Below are positions 24,344 through 32,496 of a DNA stretch of 32,496 nucleotides, one piece after another. The position numbers were made by a program, and so were the translations under genes. A model generated the notes under the pieces. That model made no database searches. It was given only the letters and a program-made list of their open reading frames with translations, and was not told the DNA's origin. This stretch comes from Actinomycetota bacterium (GTDB lineage Bacteria > Actinomycetota > Geothermincolia > Fen-727 > Anoxymicrobiaceae): NCBI GenBank assembly GCA_020062425.1, contig JAGUWJ010000008.1, forward strand, positions 1 to 32,496. The letters are read 5' to 3'. Position 1 is the stretch's first letter; each line of letters begins with the position of its first letter.

Positions 24344-27148
24344 TCAGGCGGCTTTGAGTAGACCGCCTCCCTTGCCCCCTTTCAGATCCGGACCCTTCCG
24401 TCGCGTCATGCAGCGGACCGCCGCCTTGCGCCCCTCCTCGGCAGCGAGCATCACAACTGGCCAGATGAACATGAAGAGCCATACGTAGCCGCTCAGCGGA
24501 CCGGTGTCGAAGAGCCGCTGCAGCGGTGGTATGTAGAATAGCGCCAGCACAGCCGCGAGTTCACTTACTATTCCCCAGAGATAGAAGCGGTTGGTCAGAA
24601 AGCCGACCTTGAAGATCGACTCGGTAGTGCTGCGGCGCGCGAAGCCGTTACCTATCTGGGTAATAACGATGGCGGCGAAACAGGCGGATGTCGCCATTAC
24701 ATAGATATTGCCCTTAGCAGGCATCGCAGAAGCCCCCTGGGAGAACCTCCACCCGCTCATCAGATATACCAGCAGGTAAGACGACATGCACGCCGCCCCC
24801 TCGATGATGCCCAGCCACCCGTACACCAGCCCTACCACCCTGGCGTTCAAGAGCCTTTCGGAAGGCGAGCGGGGGGGGCGGTCCATGACGTCGGGCTCCG
24901 GTGCCTCAGTGCCAAGCGCGAGGGCGGGCAGCATGTCCGATCCGAGGTCGATGGCCAAGATCTGCATGACCAGGATCGGCAACGGGATCCGGAGTAGGAC
25001 AAAGAGCAGGTAAGGTATGGCTTCCGCGATATTGTGGGTCAGGATGTAGGAAAGGAAGCGGCGGATGTTGTCGTAGACCGCCCGCCCCTCCTCGACCGCG
25101 TTAACAATGGACGCGAAGTTGTCGTCGGTCAGGATCATCTCCGCAGCTTCCCTGGCTACGTCGGTCCCGGTAATGCCCATCGCCACACCGATGTCGGCGG
25201 CCTTGAGAGCCGGAGCGTCGTTTACGCCGTCCCCGGTCATGGCCACGGTCTCTCCCATGTCCTTGAGCGCGAGCGCGACCCTCATCTTGTGCTCCGGGGA
25301 GACCCGGGCGAAGATGACCTCCGGATACGCCAGGGTCTGTTTCAGCTGCCCGTCGTCCATACGGTCCACGTCGACCCCGGTCACCACGCGCACGCTCCCG
25401 TTCTTTACCAACCGGATGCGCCTGGCTATCGATTCAGCGGTGACACCGTAATCTCCCGTTATCATGATCACCCTGATGCCGGCGTGACGGCACCTGCCCA
25501 GGGCCTCCTCTACCTCGGGACGGGGAGGGTCCATCATGGCCGCCAGGCCCACCAGTACGAGATCTCGCTCCGTCTCGGTCGTCTCATAGTGCCGCTGCTC
25601 CTGGCCCATATCCCTGTAGGCGAACGCCAGGACACGCAGAGCCTGGTGCGCGTACTCGTCGTTCCGCTTCAGGAACAAATCCCTGTCCGAGTCGATAAGC
25701 GGCCTCACGCCGCCAGGCTCCCACACGTGCGTGCAGAGGTCGATCACCTCCACGGGAGCCCCTTTTACCAGCGCCCGGGCCTCATTGTCCCACCTGTTTA
25801 TGGTTGTCATCATCTTTCGCCTCGAGTCGAAGGGAAGCTCGTAGCGGCGTGGCTGCGAAAGGAGCTCGCTCTCGTAGTCGAAGCCGAACTTCCTCGCCGC
25901 AACCAGAAGCGAGGCTTCCGTGGGATCGCCCAGGATGGTCCACTTGTCCCGGTCGGGCCCGGGAGGGAGAAGCCTTGAGTTGTTGCAGAATGACGCGATG
26001 CGCATCAACATCCCCACAGACGCGCGCTGCTCATCGGAGAGAAGGCTCCCGCTCACAGTGAAATCTCCTGACGGCTCGTACCCGGTGCCGCTGACCTCCA
26101 CGGCGGAACCGGCCACCCATAACTCCCTCACGGTCATCTCGTTGGCCGTGAGGGTACCGGTCTTGTCGGTGCAGATGACGGTCGTGCTGCCCAGTGTCTC
26201 CACCGAGGAGAGCTTCTTGATGAGGGCGTTCCGCTTCGCCATGCGCTGTGTGCCCATGGCCAGGGCAAGCGATACAGTTGGCAGGAGGCCTTCCGGGACG
26301 TTGGCGATGATGAGCCCAATGGCAAAGATGAAGGCATCGGCGCCTTCGAGCTTCACAACCAATTTCCCCAGCAGGAAGAATATCAATCCCACCGATATGG
26401 CGATAGCGGCGATGATCTTGGAAACCTTCGCCAGTTCTTTCTGCAGGGGGCTGGGTTCTTCCTTGACGGCCTGGGTCAGTGAGGCGATCTTTCCTATCTC
26501 AGTGGCCATGCCGGTCGAATAGACCACTGCCGCGCCGCTTCCAGCCGACACGCTGGTCCCGGCGAACACGAGGTTGGGAAGGTCGGCCAGGGCCGCCGCC
26601 TCCACCTCCAACCCTTCGGAGCGCCTCGACTGCGGCTCCGATTCACCGGTGAGCGCTGAGTTGTCGACCTGCATCTCCATTGTCTTGACCAGCCGGGCAT
26701 CAGCGCTGATGTTGTTGCCGGCCTCGAGGAGAACGACGTCTCCACGAACGAGGTTCTCGGCATCTATCTCCTGTTCCTCGCCGTCGCGGAGAACCCGTGC
26801 CTTCTTGGGAAGTATCTTCTCAAGGCTCTCGATAGCCTTCTCCGCGCGGAACTCCTGCCAGAACGAGAACGCGGCGTTGATAAAGATGACCGCGAAGCAG
26901 GCTATTCCGAGCGGAACGCTGTCACTTACGATGGCCAGGATGCCGGCCACCCACAGGAGGACCGCAAGAAGGTGGGTAAACTGAGAGAATATCCTGCGCC
27001 AGAGCGGCACACCGGCTTTCTTCTCAAGCAGGTTAGCTCCATGCTCCGACAGCCTGTGCGCGGCCTCGTCAGATCTCAGGCCCTGGGGAGAGGATTGCAG
27101 AAGGGAGTATGCCTCGTCCTCGCTACTGGAGTAGATCTCTCTATCCAT
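24344..27148 (-). CDS. P-type cation-transporting ATPase, P2C (Na+/K+-ATPase alpha)-like
   Basis: CTDKTGTLT phosphorylation motif, TGES (ALTGESEPQ), MTGDGVNDAPALK, M4 NVPEGLLPTVSLALA, and M6 AIDLGSDMLPALALGTEAPEPDVMDRPPR. Confidence 0.92.
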   Translation of the reverse strand: MDREIYSSSEDEAYSLLQSSPQGLRSDEAAHRLSEHGANLLEKKAGVPLWRRIFSQFTHLLAVLLWVAGILAIVSDSVPLGIACFAVIFINAAFSFWQEFRAEKAIESLEKILPKKARVLRDGEEQEIDAENLVRGDVVLLEAGNNISADARLVKTMEMQVDNSALTGESEPQSRRSEGLEVEAAALADLPNLVFAGTSVSAGSGAAVVYSTGMATEIGKIASLTQAVKEEPSPLQKELAKVSKIIAAIAISVGLIFFLLGKLVVKLEGADAFIFAIGLIIANVPEGLLPTVSLALAMGTQRMAKRNALIKKLSSVETLGSTTVICTDKTGTLTANEMTVRELWVAGSAVEVSGTGYEPSGDFTVSGSLLSDEQRASVGMLMRIASFCNNSRLLPPGPDRDKWTILGDPTEASLLVAARKFGFDYESELLSQPRRYELPFDSRRKMMTTINRWDNEARALVKGAPVEVIDLCTHVWEPGGVRPLIDSDRDLFLKRNDEYAHQALRVLAFAYRDMGQEQRHYETTETERDLVLVGLAAMMDPPRPEVEEALGRCRHAGIRVIMITGDYGVTAESIARRIRLVKNGSVRVVTGVDVDRMDDGQLKQTLAYPEVIFARVSPEHKMRVALALKDMGETVAMTGDGVNDAPALKAADIGVAMGITGTDVAREAAEMILTDDNFASIVNAVEEGRAVYDNIRRFLSYILTHNIAEAIPYLLFVLLRIPLPILVMQILAIDLGSDMLPALALGTEAPEPDVMDRPPRSPSERLLNARVVGLVYGWLGIIEGAACMSSYLLVYLMSGWRFSQGASAMPAKGNIYVMATSACFAAIVITQIGNGFARRSTTESIFKVGFLTNRFYLWGIVSELAAVLALFYIPPLQRLFDTGPLSGYVWLFMFIWPVVMLAAEEGRKAAVRCMTRRKGPDLKGGKGGGLLKAA

Positions 27149-27205
27149 TTATCGTTATCAACTTCCGGAAGCGCATCGGCCCGCCGAAAGCCTGATCTCC
27201 TTGGT

Positions 27206-28759
27206 TTAATGGCGGAAGTGCCTCATCCCGGTGAAGACCATGGCCACTCCGTGGCGCTCGCAGGCGGCAAGAGCATCGTCGTCACGCTTGGAGCCGCCCG
27301 GCTGGATTATGGCCTCCGCGCCGGCGCTGATGACCTTTTCGACCGCGTCCGGGAACGGGAAGAAGGCGTCCGAGGCAACCGAACAACCCGCCGCCCTGCC
27401 GCCCGCCTTTTCCACGGCTATCATGGCCGAGTCGACTCTGCTCATCTGCCCCGCGCCGACTCCCACAGTGGCCCCCCCGCGGGCAAGCACTATGGCGTTT
27501 GATTTTACGTGTTTGGCCACCTTCCAGGCGAAGATGAGGTCTTCCCACTGTGCGTCCGTCGGCGTCTTTTTCGTGACCACCTTCCAGCCTGACCTGTCGT
27601 AGGGGTCGACGTCGTACTCCTGTACCAGCAGGCCCCCGTGGATGCGCCTCATGTCCTTGCCCCTGTACTCACGGTCGATCTCGCCCATCTCCATTATCCG
27701 CAGGTCCTTCTTGGCCGAGAGTATCTCCAGCGCGTCCGGCTGGAACTCAGGGGCGAGGAGGAGTTCGATGAAGTTGTCCTTCATCGCCTCGGCGCAGCGC
27801 GAGCACACCGTTCCGTTGAAGGCTATCACCGAGCCGAAAGCGGATACCGGATCGCAGTCGTAAGCCTTCTGGTAAGCGGTCGGCCGGTAGTCGGAGACGG
27901 CGGCACCGCAGGGGTTGTTGTGCTTTATGATTACACAGGCCGGCTGGTCGAACTCTAGCACGCACTGCCAGGCAGCCTCACCGTCCAGAATGTTGTTGAA
28001 AGAGAGAGCCGGCCCCGCCACCTGTCCCGCGGTGGCCAGGGACTGGCCGCCCGTCTGCCTGTCGGCGTAGAGCGACGCCGACTGGTGGGGGTTCTCCCCG
28101 TAGCGCAAGTCGGACACCTTCTCGAAAGACAGCGCGAGCCGGGCGTCCTGCGCGCCCGGACCGCGCCCGGCTTCCGCTTCGAGGTAGGAGCTTATCATCG
28201 CGTCGTACTCCGCGGTGTGGGCGAAGGCCTCCCTGGCGAGCTCCCTGCAGGTCTCGGGGCTGATGACGCCCGACGAGCCCTTCAACTCCTCGATGATGGC
28301 TGAGTAACGAGCCGGGTTCACCACAATGGCCACGTGCGCGTGGTTCTTGGCCGCGGCACGGACCATGGTAGGCCCACCGATGTCTATGTTCTCGATGGCT
28401 TCCTCGCGGGTCACCCCGGGCCTGGCCACTGTCTGGGCGAACGGGTAGAGGTTGACCACCACGAGGTCGATGGCGCCTATCTTCTGGAAGTCCAGCTGCC
28501 TCAGGTGCTCCGGCTTGTCCCTGTCAGCCAGGATCCCTCCATGTACCTTGGGGTGCAGGGTCTTGACCCTTCCGTCCAGCATCTCGGGAAAACCGGTCAC
28601 CTCCGCTACGGGGGTGACCTCTATCTTTTCCTGGCTCAACAGCTTGTAAGTGCCCCCGGTGGAGATCATCTCCACGCCCATCGCCTCGAGCTCACGTGCG
28701 AGCCACACGATGTCAGCCTTGTCCGACACACTGATGAGAGCCCTCTTGACCCTGGGCAT
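27206..28759 (-). CDS. purH: Bifunctional AICAR transformylase / IMP cyclohydrolase
   Basis: MPRVKRALISVSDKADIVWLARELEAMGVEMISTGGTYKLL...HPKVHGGILADRD...IDLVVVNLYPFAQTV...NIDIGGPTMVRAAAKNHAHVAIV...RYGENPHQSASLY...IIKHNNPCGAAV...DAFFPFPDAVE...GGSKRDDDALAACERHGVAMVFTGMRHFRH. AAGGAG RBS. Confidence 0.98.
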   Translation of the reverse strand: MPRVKRALISVSDKADIVWLARELEAMGVEMISTGGTYKLLSQEKIEVTPVAEVTGFPEMLDGRVKTLHPKVHGGILADRDKPEHLRQLDFQKIGAIDLVVVNLYPFAQTVARPGVTREEAIENIDIGGPTMVRAAAKNHAHVAIVVNPARYSAIIEELKGSSGVISPETCRELAREAFAHTAEYDAMISSYLEAEAGRGPGAQDARLALSFEKVSDLRYGENPHQSASLYADRQTGGQSLATAGQVAGPALSFNNILDGEAAWQCVLEFDQPACVIIKHNNPCGAAVSDYRPTAYQKAYDCDPVSAFGSVIAFNGTVCSRCAEAMKDNFIELLLAPEFQPDALEILSAKKDLRIMEMGEIDREYRGKDMRRIHGGLLVQEYDVDPYDRSGWKVVTKKTPTDAQWEDLIFAWKVAKHVKSNAIVLARGGATVGVGAGQMSRVDSAMIAVEKAGGRAAGCSVASDAFFPFPDAVEKVISAGAEAIIQPGGSKRDDDALAACERHGVAMVFTGMRHFRH

Positions 28760-28915
28760 CGGCGTTCTCCTTTCTCACGCAGATGACTCTGGCGCTTTGT
28801 TCCCTATTCCCCGGTGGCGGGGGCGCATCCTTCAAGAAGTCCTCGAAAAAGCCGGCGCGGTCGTTCCCCGCCCCCGGACCGGTGCGGCCTCAGCGGAGCC
28901 GAGGGCATGCGCCTG

Positions 28916-29542
28916 TCAATCAACAGAGATGCGCACCACGCGGCCTTCTACCTCGAGCTTGCCCTCGGCGAAGAGCCTGATCGCCAGGGGATAGGCCCTG
29001 TATTCGGCCTGGTGTATCCTCTCGTGCAGCGTGTTCTCGTCGTCGCCCTCTTCCACTTTCACCGCTTCCTGCACGATGATGGGGCCCGAGTCCAGCCCTT
29101 CATCCACGAAATGCACCGTGACGCCGCTCACTTTGACCCCGTGCCGAAGGGCGTCACGCACGCCGTGCTCGCCGGGGAAGGACGGCAGGAGCGCGGGGTG
29201 GATGTTCATGATGCGGCCCCTGAAAGCCTCCACTATGGCAGGTCCGACCAGCTTCATATATCCCGCCAGGACAACCAGGTCGGCCTTCGCTTCTTGAAGA
29301 GCGTCGAGGACGGCCGCGTCGTATGAAGGCCTGTCGTCATAGTCCGAAGCTCTTATCACCCGGGACGGTATCCCGAGCCGCTTCGCCCGCTCGAGCGCGA
29401 AGGCCTTCGGGTTGTCGGTGATGAGCCCGACGATGCGGGCTGGGACCTCGCCCCCGTCGATAGCGCGGGCGATGGCCTCGAAGTTGGTGCCCGACCCGGA
29501 GGCGAGCACCACGATATCAGTCAGTCCGCTGCCTTCTGACAA
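28916..29542 (-). CDS. purN: Phosphoribosylglycinamide formyltransferase
   Basis: IVVLASGSGTNFEAIARAI...VVLAGYMKLVGPAIVEAFRGRIMNIHPALLPSFPGEHGVRDALRHGVKVSGVTVHFVDEGLDSGPIIVQEAVKV. TTG start with GGGAGG upstream. Confidence 0.97.
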   Translation of the reverse strand: MSEGSGLTDIVVLASGSGTNFEAIARAIDGGEVPARIVGLITDNPKAFALERAKRLGIPSRVIRASDYDDRPSYDAAVLDALQEAKADLVVLAGYMKLVGPAIVEAFRGRIMNIHPALLPSFPGEHGVRDALRHGVKVSGVTVHFVDEGLDSGPIIVQEAVKVEEGDDENTLHERIHQAEYRAYPLAIRLFAEGKLEVEGRVVRISVD

Positions 29543-29601
29543 ACGCCGCCTCCCGCTTTACTGACTTCCGCATCCCGGGTTCTACGATGAAGACACAACA
29601 A

Positions 29602-29623
29602 GGGCCTGACGCCGATTAGGCCC
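29602..29623. other. Intercistronic hairpin between purM and purN
   Basis: GGGCCT-GACGCCGATT-AGGCCC: 6-bp perfect stem, 10-nt loop, in the purM-purN gap (29543-29634). Confidence 0.4.
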
Positions 29624-29634
29624 CATTTATTGAA

Positions 29635-30687
29635 TCAGCAGTACCTGACCTGCCCCTCCCCTTCCACTATCTCTCCCACCTCGAAACCGTGGTGCAGGTT
29701 CTGGTCCAGCACCCTCAGCGCCAGGCGCACCTCCGAGGGAGGCAGGACGAGCAGCATCCCCAGGCCCATGTTGAACGTGGAAAGCATGTCGAAGAGGTCG
29801 ATGTTACCCACGCGCTGCAGGAAGGTGAAGATGTTCTTTACGGGCCAGCAGCCGAGATGGACCTCGGCATGGAGCCCGTCGGGTATCACCCTGGGCAGGT
29901 TCCCGGTGATGCCGCCGCCGGTGACGTGCGCCACCGCCTTGAGGTTGCAGGTCCTGGCAAGCTCCAGGATGACCGGAGCGTATATCATCGACGGTTTCAA
30001 CAGCTCTTCGCCGATGGTCCCCGCGAACTCCCTGGTCTGGTCGTCGAGGTTGAAATCCCCGGAGTCGAACAGTAGCTTCCGGACCAGCGAGTAGCCGTTG
30101 GAGTGCAGGCCGGAAGAGGCGATGCCAACGACCCTGTCCTCCGGCACAATACTCGAGCCGTCGATGATGCGGTCGCGCTCCACCACGCCGACGCAGAAGC
30201 CGGCCAGGTCGTACTGGTCAGGCTCCATCACGCCGGGGTGCTCCGCGATCTCGCCGCCCACCAGAGCGCACCCCGCCTGGCGGCAACCTTCCGCCACGCC
30301 GGCAACTATCTCCGCCATCCTTTCGGGAACTACCCCGCCCGTGGCTATATAGTCCTGGAAGAAGAGCGGCTCGGCACCGCATGTGACCACGTCGTCCGCG
30401 CACATCGCCACCAGGTCGATGCCCACGGTATCGTGCCTGTCCAGCATCTGGGCCAGCTTGAGCTTGGTCCCCACGCCGTCGGTTCCGGAGACCAGCACGG
30501 GGTTCTGATACCTGGAGAGGTCGAGCTCGAACATGGCCCCGAATCCGCCGATGCCTCCTATGACCTCGGGCCGCATGGTTGCGGCCACCTTTTCCTTGAT
30601 GAGTTCCACCGCGCGGTCGGCCGCCTCGACGTCTACCCCGGCCCACCTGTAGTTGACTTCCCTCGGTTCCCCCGTGTCAGCGGTCAT
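29635..30687 (-). CDS. purM: Phosphoribosylformylglycinamidine cyclo-ligase
   Basis: YRWAGVDVEAADRAVELIK...GGFGAMFEL...LVSGTDGVGTKLKLAQMLDRHDTVGIDLVAMCADDVVTCGAEPLFFQDYIATG...GLHSNGYSLVRKLL...HVTGGGITGNLPRVIP...FNMGLGMLLVL. Confidence 0.98.
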   Translation of the reverse strand: MTADTGEPREVNYRWAGVDVEAADRAVELIKEKVAATMRPEVIGGIGGFGAMFELDLSRYQNPVLVSGTDGVGTKLKLAQMLDRHDTVGIDLVAMCADDVVTCGAEPLFFQDYIATGGVVPERMAEIVAGVAEGCRQAGCALVGGEIAEHPGVMEPDQYDLAGFCVGVVERDRIIDGSSIVPEDRVVGIASSGLHSNGYSLVRKLLFDSGDFNLDDQTREFAGTIGEELLKPSMIYAPVILELARTCNLKAVAHVTGGGITGNLPRVIPDGLHAEVHLGCWPVKNIFTFLQRVGNIDLFDMLSTFNMGLGMLLVLPPSEVRLALRVLDQNLHHGFEVGEIVEGEGQVRYC

Positions 30688-30702
30688 GCCTGGAGCATCC
30701 CC

Positions 30703-32190
30703 TCATGCGCCGGTCTTCTCCTCCAGCCTGAACTTCGACATCTTCATATCCGCCGAGACCTCGATGGGGTACTCTCCGTCGAAGCACGCCGTGCAGAAGT
30801 AGCCCTTCGGCGACTTGCACGAATTGACCAGGTTCTCCATGCTCAGGTAGTGGAGCGAGTCGGCCCCCAGGAAATCCCTTATCTCGGGCACCGACAGACG
30901 GGATGCGATGAGCTCGCTTCGCACCGCGGTGTCTATGCCGTAGAAACAAGGGCAGCTTATCGGCGGCGAGCTCACACGCATGTGGACCTCGCTCGCGCCT
31001 GCCTCTTTCAGTATCTCCACTATTTTCCTGCTGGTAGTGCCCCGGACGATAGAATCATCCACCACCACAAGCCTTTTTCCTGCAATCGCCGGGGCGAGGG
31101 TGTTGAGCTTGAGCCTCACGCCCAGCTGCCTGATCGACTGCGTGGGCTGGATGAACGTCCTCCCTATGTACCTGTTCTTGATGAGGCCCTCGCCGAACGG
31201 TATGCCGGACCTCTCCGCGAAACCTATCGCGGCCGGCACCCCCGAGTCCGGAACCGGGATGACGATGTCGGCTTCGACCGGGGCCTCCTCGGCGAGATGC
31301 ATGCCCATCTCCTTGCGGGCGTCGTACAGCACGCGGTCGTAGAGGACCGAGTCCGGGCGGGCGAAGTAGATGAACTCGAAGATGCACAGAGATGGATTGC
31401 GCTCATCGGTGAACCTGCGGGCGCGCAGGCCTTCATGGTCGATATGCACCATCTCCCCCGGTTCCACCTCCCGGACGAACTTCGCACCTACCACGTCCAG
31501 GGCCGCGGTCTCGCTTGCTAGGAACCAGGCCCCGTCCCTGGCACCGATGCACAACGGACGTATCCCGTACGGGTCCCTGACCCCGAACAGCCCTTCCTCG
31601 GTGAGAATGACCACCGAGTAGGCGCCCCGTATGCGGGGGAACATCTCCTTGATGGCATCGGCAGTGGTCGCCGCCTCGGAGCGGGTGAGCAAGGCCGCGA
31701 TGACCTCTGTATCGGTGGTCGTTGTAAAGGTGACACCCAGTCCCGTCAGCCACTCCCTGAGCTCGTCCGTGTTCACCAGGTTGCCGTTGTGGGCGACCGC
31801 GAGAGGTCCCCGGGAAGAGACCTCGTACACCGGCTGAGCGTTCTCCCAGTAGGTGGACCCGGTCGTGGAGTACCTCACGTGCCCGATGGCGTAGTCGCCC
31901 GTCAGGCTGACGAAGCTGGCCTCGTCGAAGACCTGCGAGACCAGGCCCATCTCCTTGACCACCAGGATCCCATCGCCGGACGTCACCGCTATACCGGCGC
32001 TCTCCTGGCCGCGGTGCTGGAGAGCGTACAGCCCGAAGTAAGTGACCCTGGCCACTTCTTCTCCGGGCGCGTACACCCCGAAGACACCACAGGCCTCTTC
32101 GGGCGAATCGCCGAGGTTATTGAACTCTGCGAACTGTTTCACGTGACCATTATCCACCATATAAGCCCGCCACGTATTGATATACGGCAA
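30703..32190 (-). CDS. purF: Amidophosphoribosyltransferase (propeptide, Fe-S type)
   Basis: EEACGVFGVYAPGEEVARVTYFGLYALQHRGQESAGIAV..., PRPP loop VVDDSIVRGTTSRKIVEILKEAGASEVHMRVSSPPI, Cys residues CPCFYGID and CKSPKGYFCTACFDGEYP. Exact start uncertain (32190 or 32160). Confidence 0.97.
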   Translation of the reverse strand: MPYINTWRAYMVDNGHVKQFAEFNNLGDSPEEACGVFGVYAPGEEVARVTYFGLYALQHRGQESAGIAVTSGDGILVVKEMGLVSQVFDEASFVSLTGDYAIGHVRYSTTGSTYWENAQPVYEVSSRGPLAVAHNGNLVNTDELREWLTGLGVTFTTTTDTEVIAALLTRSEAATTADAIKEMFPRIRGAYSVVILTEEGLFGVRDPYGIRPLCIGARDGAWFLASETAALDVVGAKFVREVEPGEMVHIDHEGLRARRFTDERNPSLCIFEFIYFARPDSVLYDRVLYDARKEMGMHLAEEAPVEADIVIPVPDSGVPAAIGFAERSGIPFGEGLIKNRYIGRTFIQPTQSIRQLGVRLKLNTLAPAIAGKRLVVVDDSIVRGTTSRKIVEILKEAGASEVHMRVSSPPISCPCFYGIDTAVRSELIASRLSVPEIRDFLGADSLHYLSMENLVNSCKSPKGYFCTACFDGEYPIEVSADMKMSKFRLEEKTGA

Positions 32191-32210
32191 TGGCGCATTG
32201 CATCCGCCCG

Positions 32211-32496
32211 CTACTGCAGGCCTCCGGCGAGCATCTTCTCCAGCGACTCCTCGTATGCGGCGGCCATCTCATCGAGCGACAGGTCGAGCAAGCCCTTTAT
32301 CTCCAGGCGGGTGCCGCCCGTGCTTCCCAGAATGTGTACCGGGACATCGAGCTCGGCCGCCAGATCCTCGAAGTCGGCCAGCGCCGTCGCCGGCACCGCC
32401 AGGATCGCCCTCGACTGTGACTCGCTGAAGAGCGCCGCGTGAGGGGCGAGCGTTCCAGGTATCTCGACGTGGGCCCCGGTGCGCCCCATTATGCAG
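32211..32496 (-). CDS. purL: Phosphoribosylformylglycinamidine synthase, large subunit, C-terminal fragment (runs off window)
   Basis: C-terminus ...APHAALFSESQSRAILAVPATALADFEDLAAELDVPVHILGSTGGTRLEIKGLLDLSLDEMAAAYEESLEKMLAGGLQ, typical of PurL; position directly upstream of purF also fits. Confidence 0.92.
   Translation of the reverse strand, partial: CIMGRTGAHVEIPGTLAPHAALFSESQSRAILAVPATALADFEDLAAELDVPVHILGSTGGTRLEIKGLLDLSLDEMAAAYEESLEKMLAGGLQ

Noticed and set aside
25034-25978. 314-aa plus-strand ORF opposite the P-type ATPase
   Set aside because: Antisense shadow ORF; the opposite strand carries all the conserved ATPase motifs.
28760-28915. Possible small gene in the purN-purH gap on the minus strand
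   Set aside because: The open frame (GFFEDFLKDAPPPPGNREQ...) has no credible start or RBS and runs into purH out of frame.
30103-31521. 472-aa plus-strand ORF opposite purM/purF
   Set aside because: Low-complexity His/Arg-rich shadow translation of well-conserved purine genes; typical of high-GC DNA.
1-32496. CRISPR arrays, tRNA/rRNA genes, intact IS elements, prophage genes
   Set aside because: None seen by eye: no regularly spaced repeats, no cloverleaf-like sequence, no transposase or integrase motif in the translations.

Overview
A 32.5 kb GC-rich bacterial window, actinobacterial in flavour (my inference from the families present: DUF3068/PorA-like protein, AftD/YfhO-like envelope glycosyltransferases). 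From left to right: the C-terminus of a DUF2284 metal-binding protein; a DMT/EamA transporter; a B12-binding radical SAM protein; a ferric-reductase-like membrane protein; a zinc-ribbon/TM/ectodomain protein followed by a lipoprotein with two tandem chagasin (I42) domains; an MFS exporter with a possible coupled small ORF; and two small secreted or lipoproteins. Next comes a ~14 kb envelope glycan locus (8.5-22.6 kb) with two GT4 and one GT2 glycosyltransferases, three large GT-C-like membrane proteins (two are clear paralogs with a jelly-roll-like ectodomain), two methyltransferases, an O-acetyltransferase, a small membrane protein, and an untracked 48-aa ORF. It is followed by a DUF3068 protein, a dodecin, a P2C (Na+/K+-ATPase-like) cation ATPase, and a purine operon on the minus strand (purL end, purF, purM, purN, purH). 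The best candidate for something undescribed is the glycan locus, with its paralogous multi-domain membrane glycosyltransferases, its small ORFs and a visible base-composition break near 15.66 kb. No CRISPR array, tRNA, rRNA or intact transposase was seen. All family calls come from reading motifs in the translations; no search was run.
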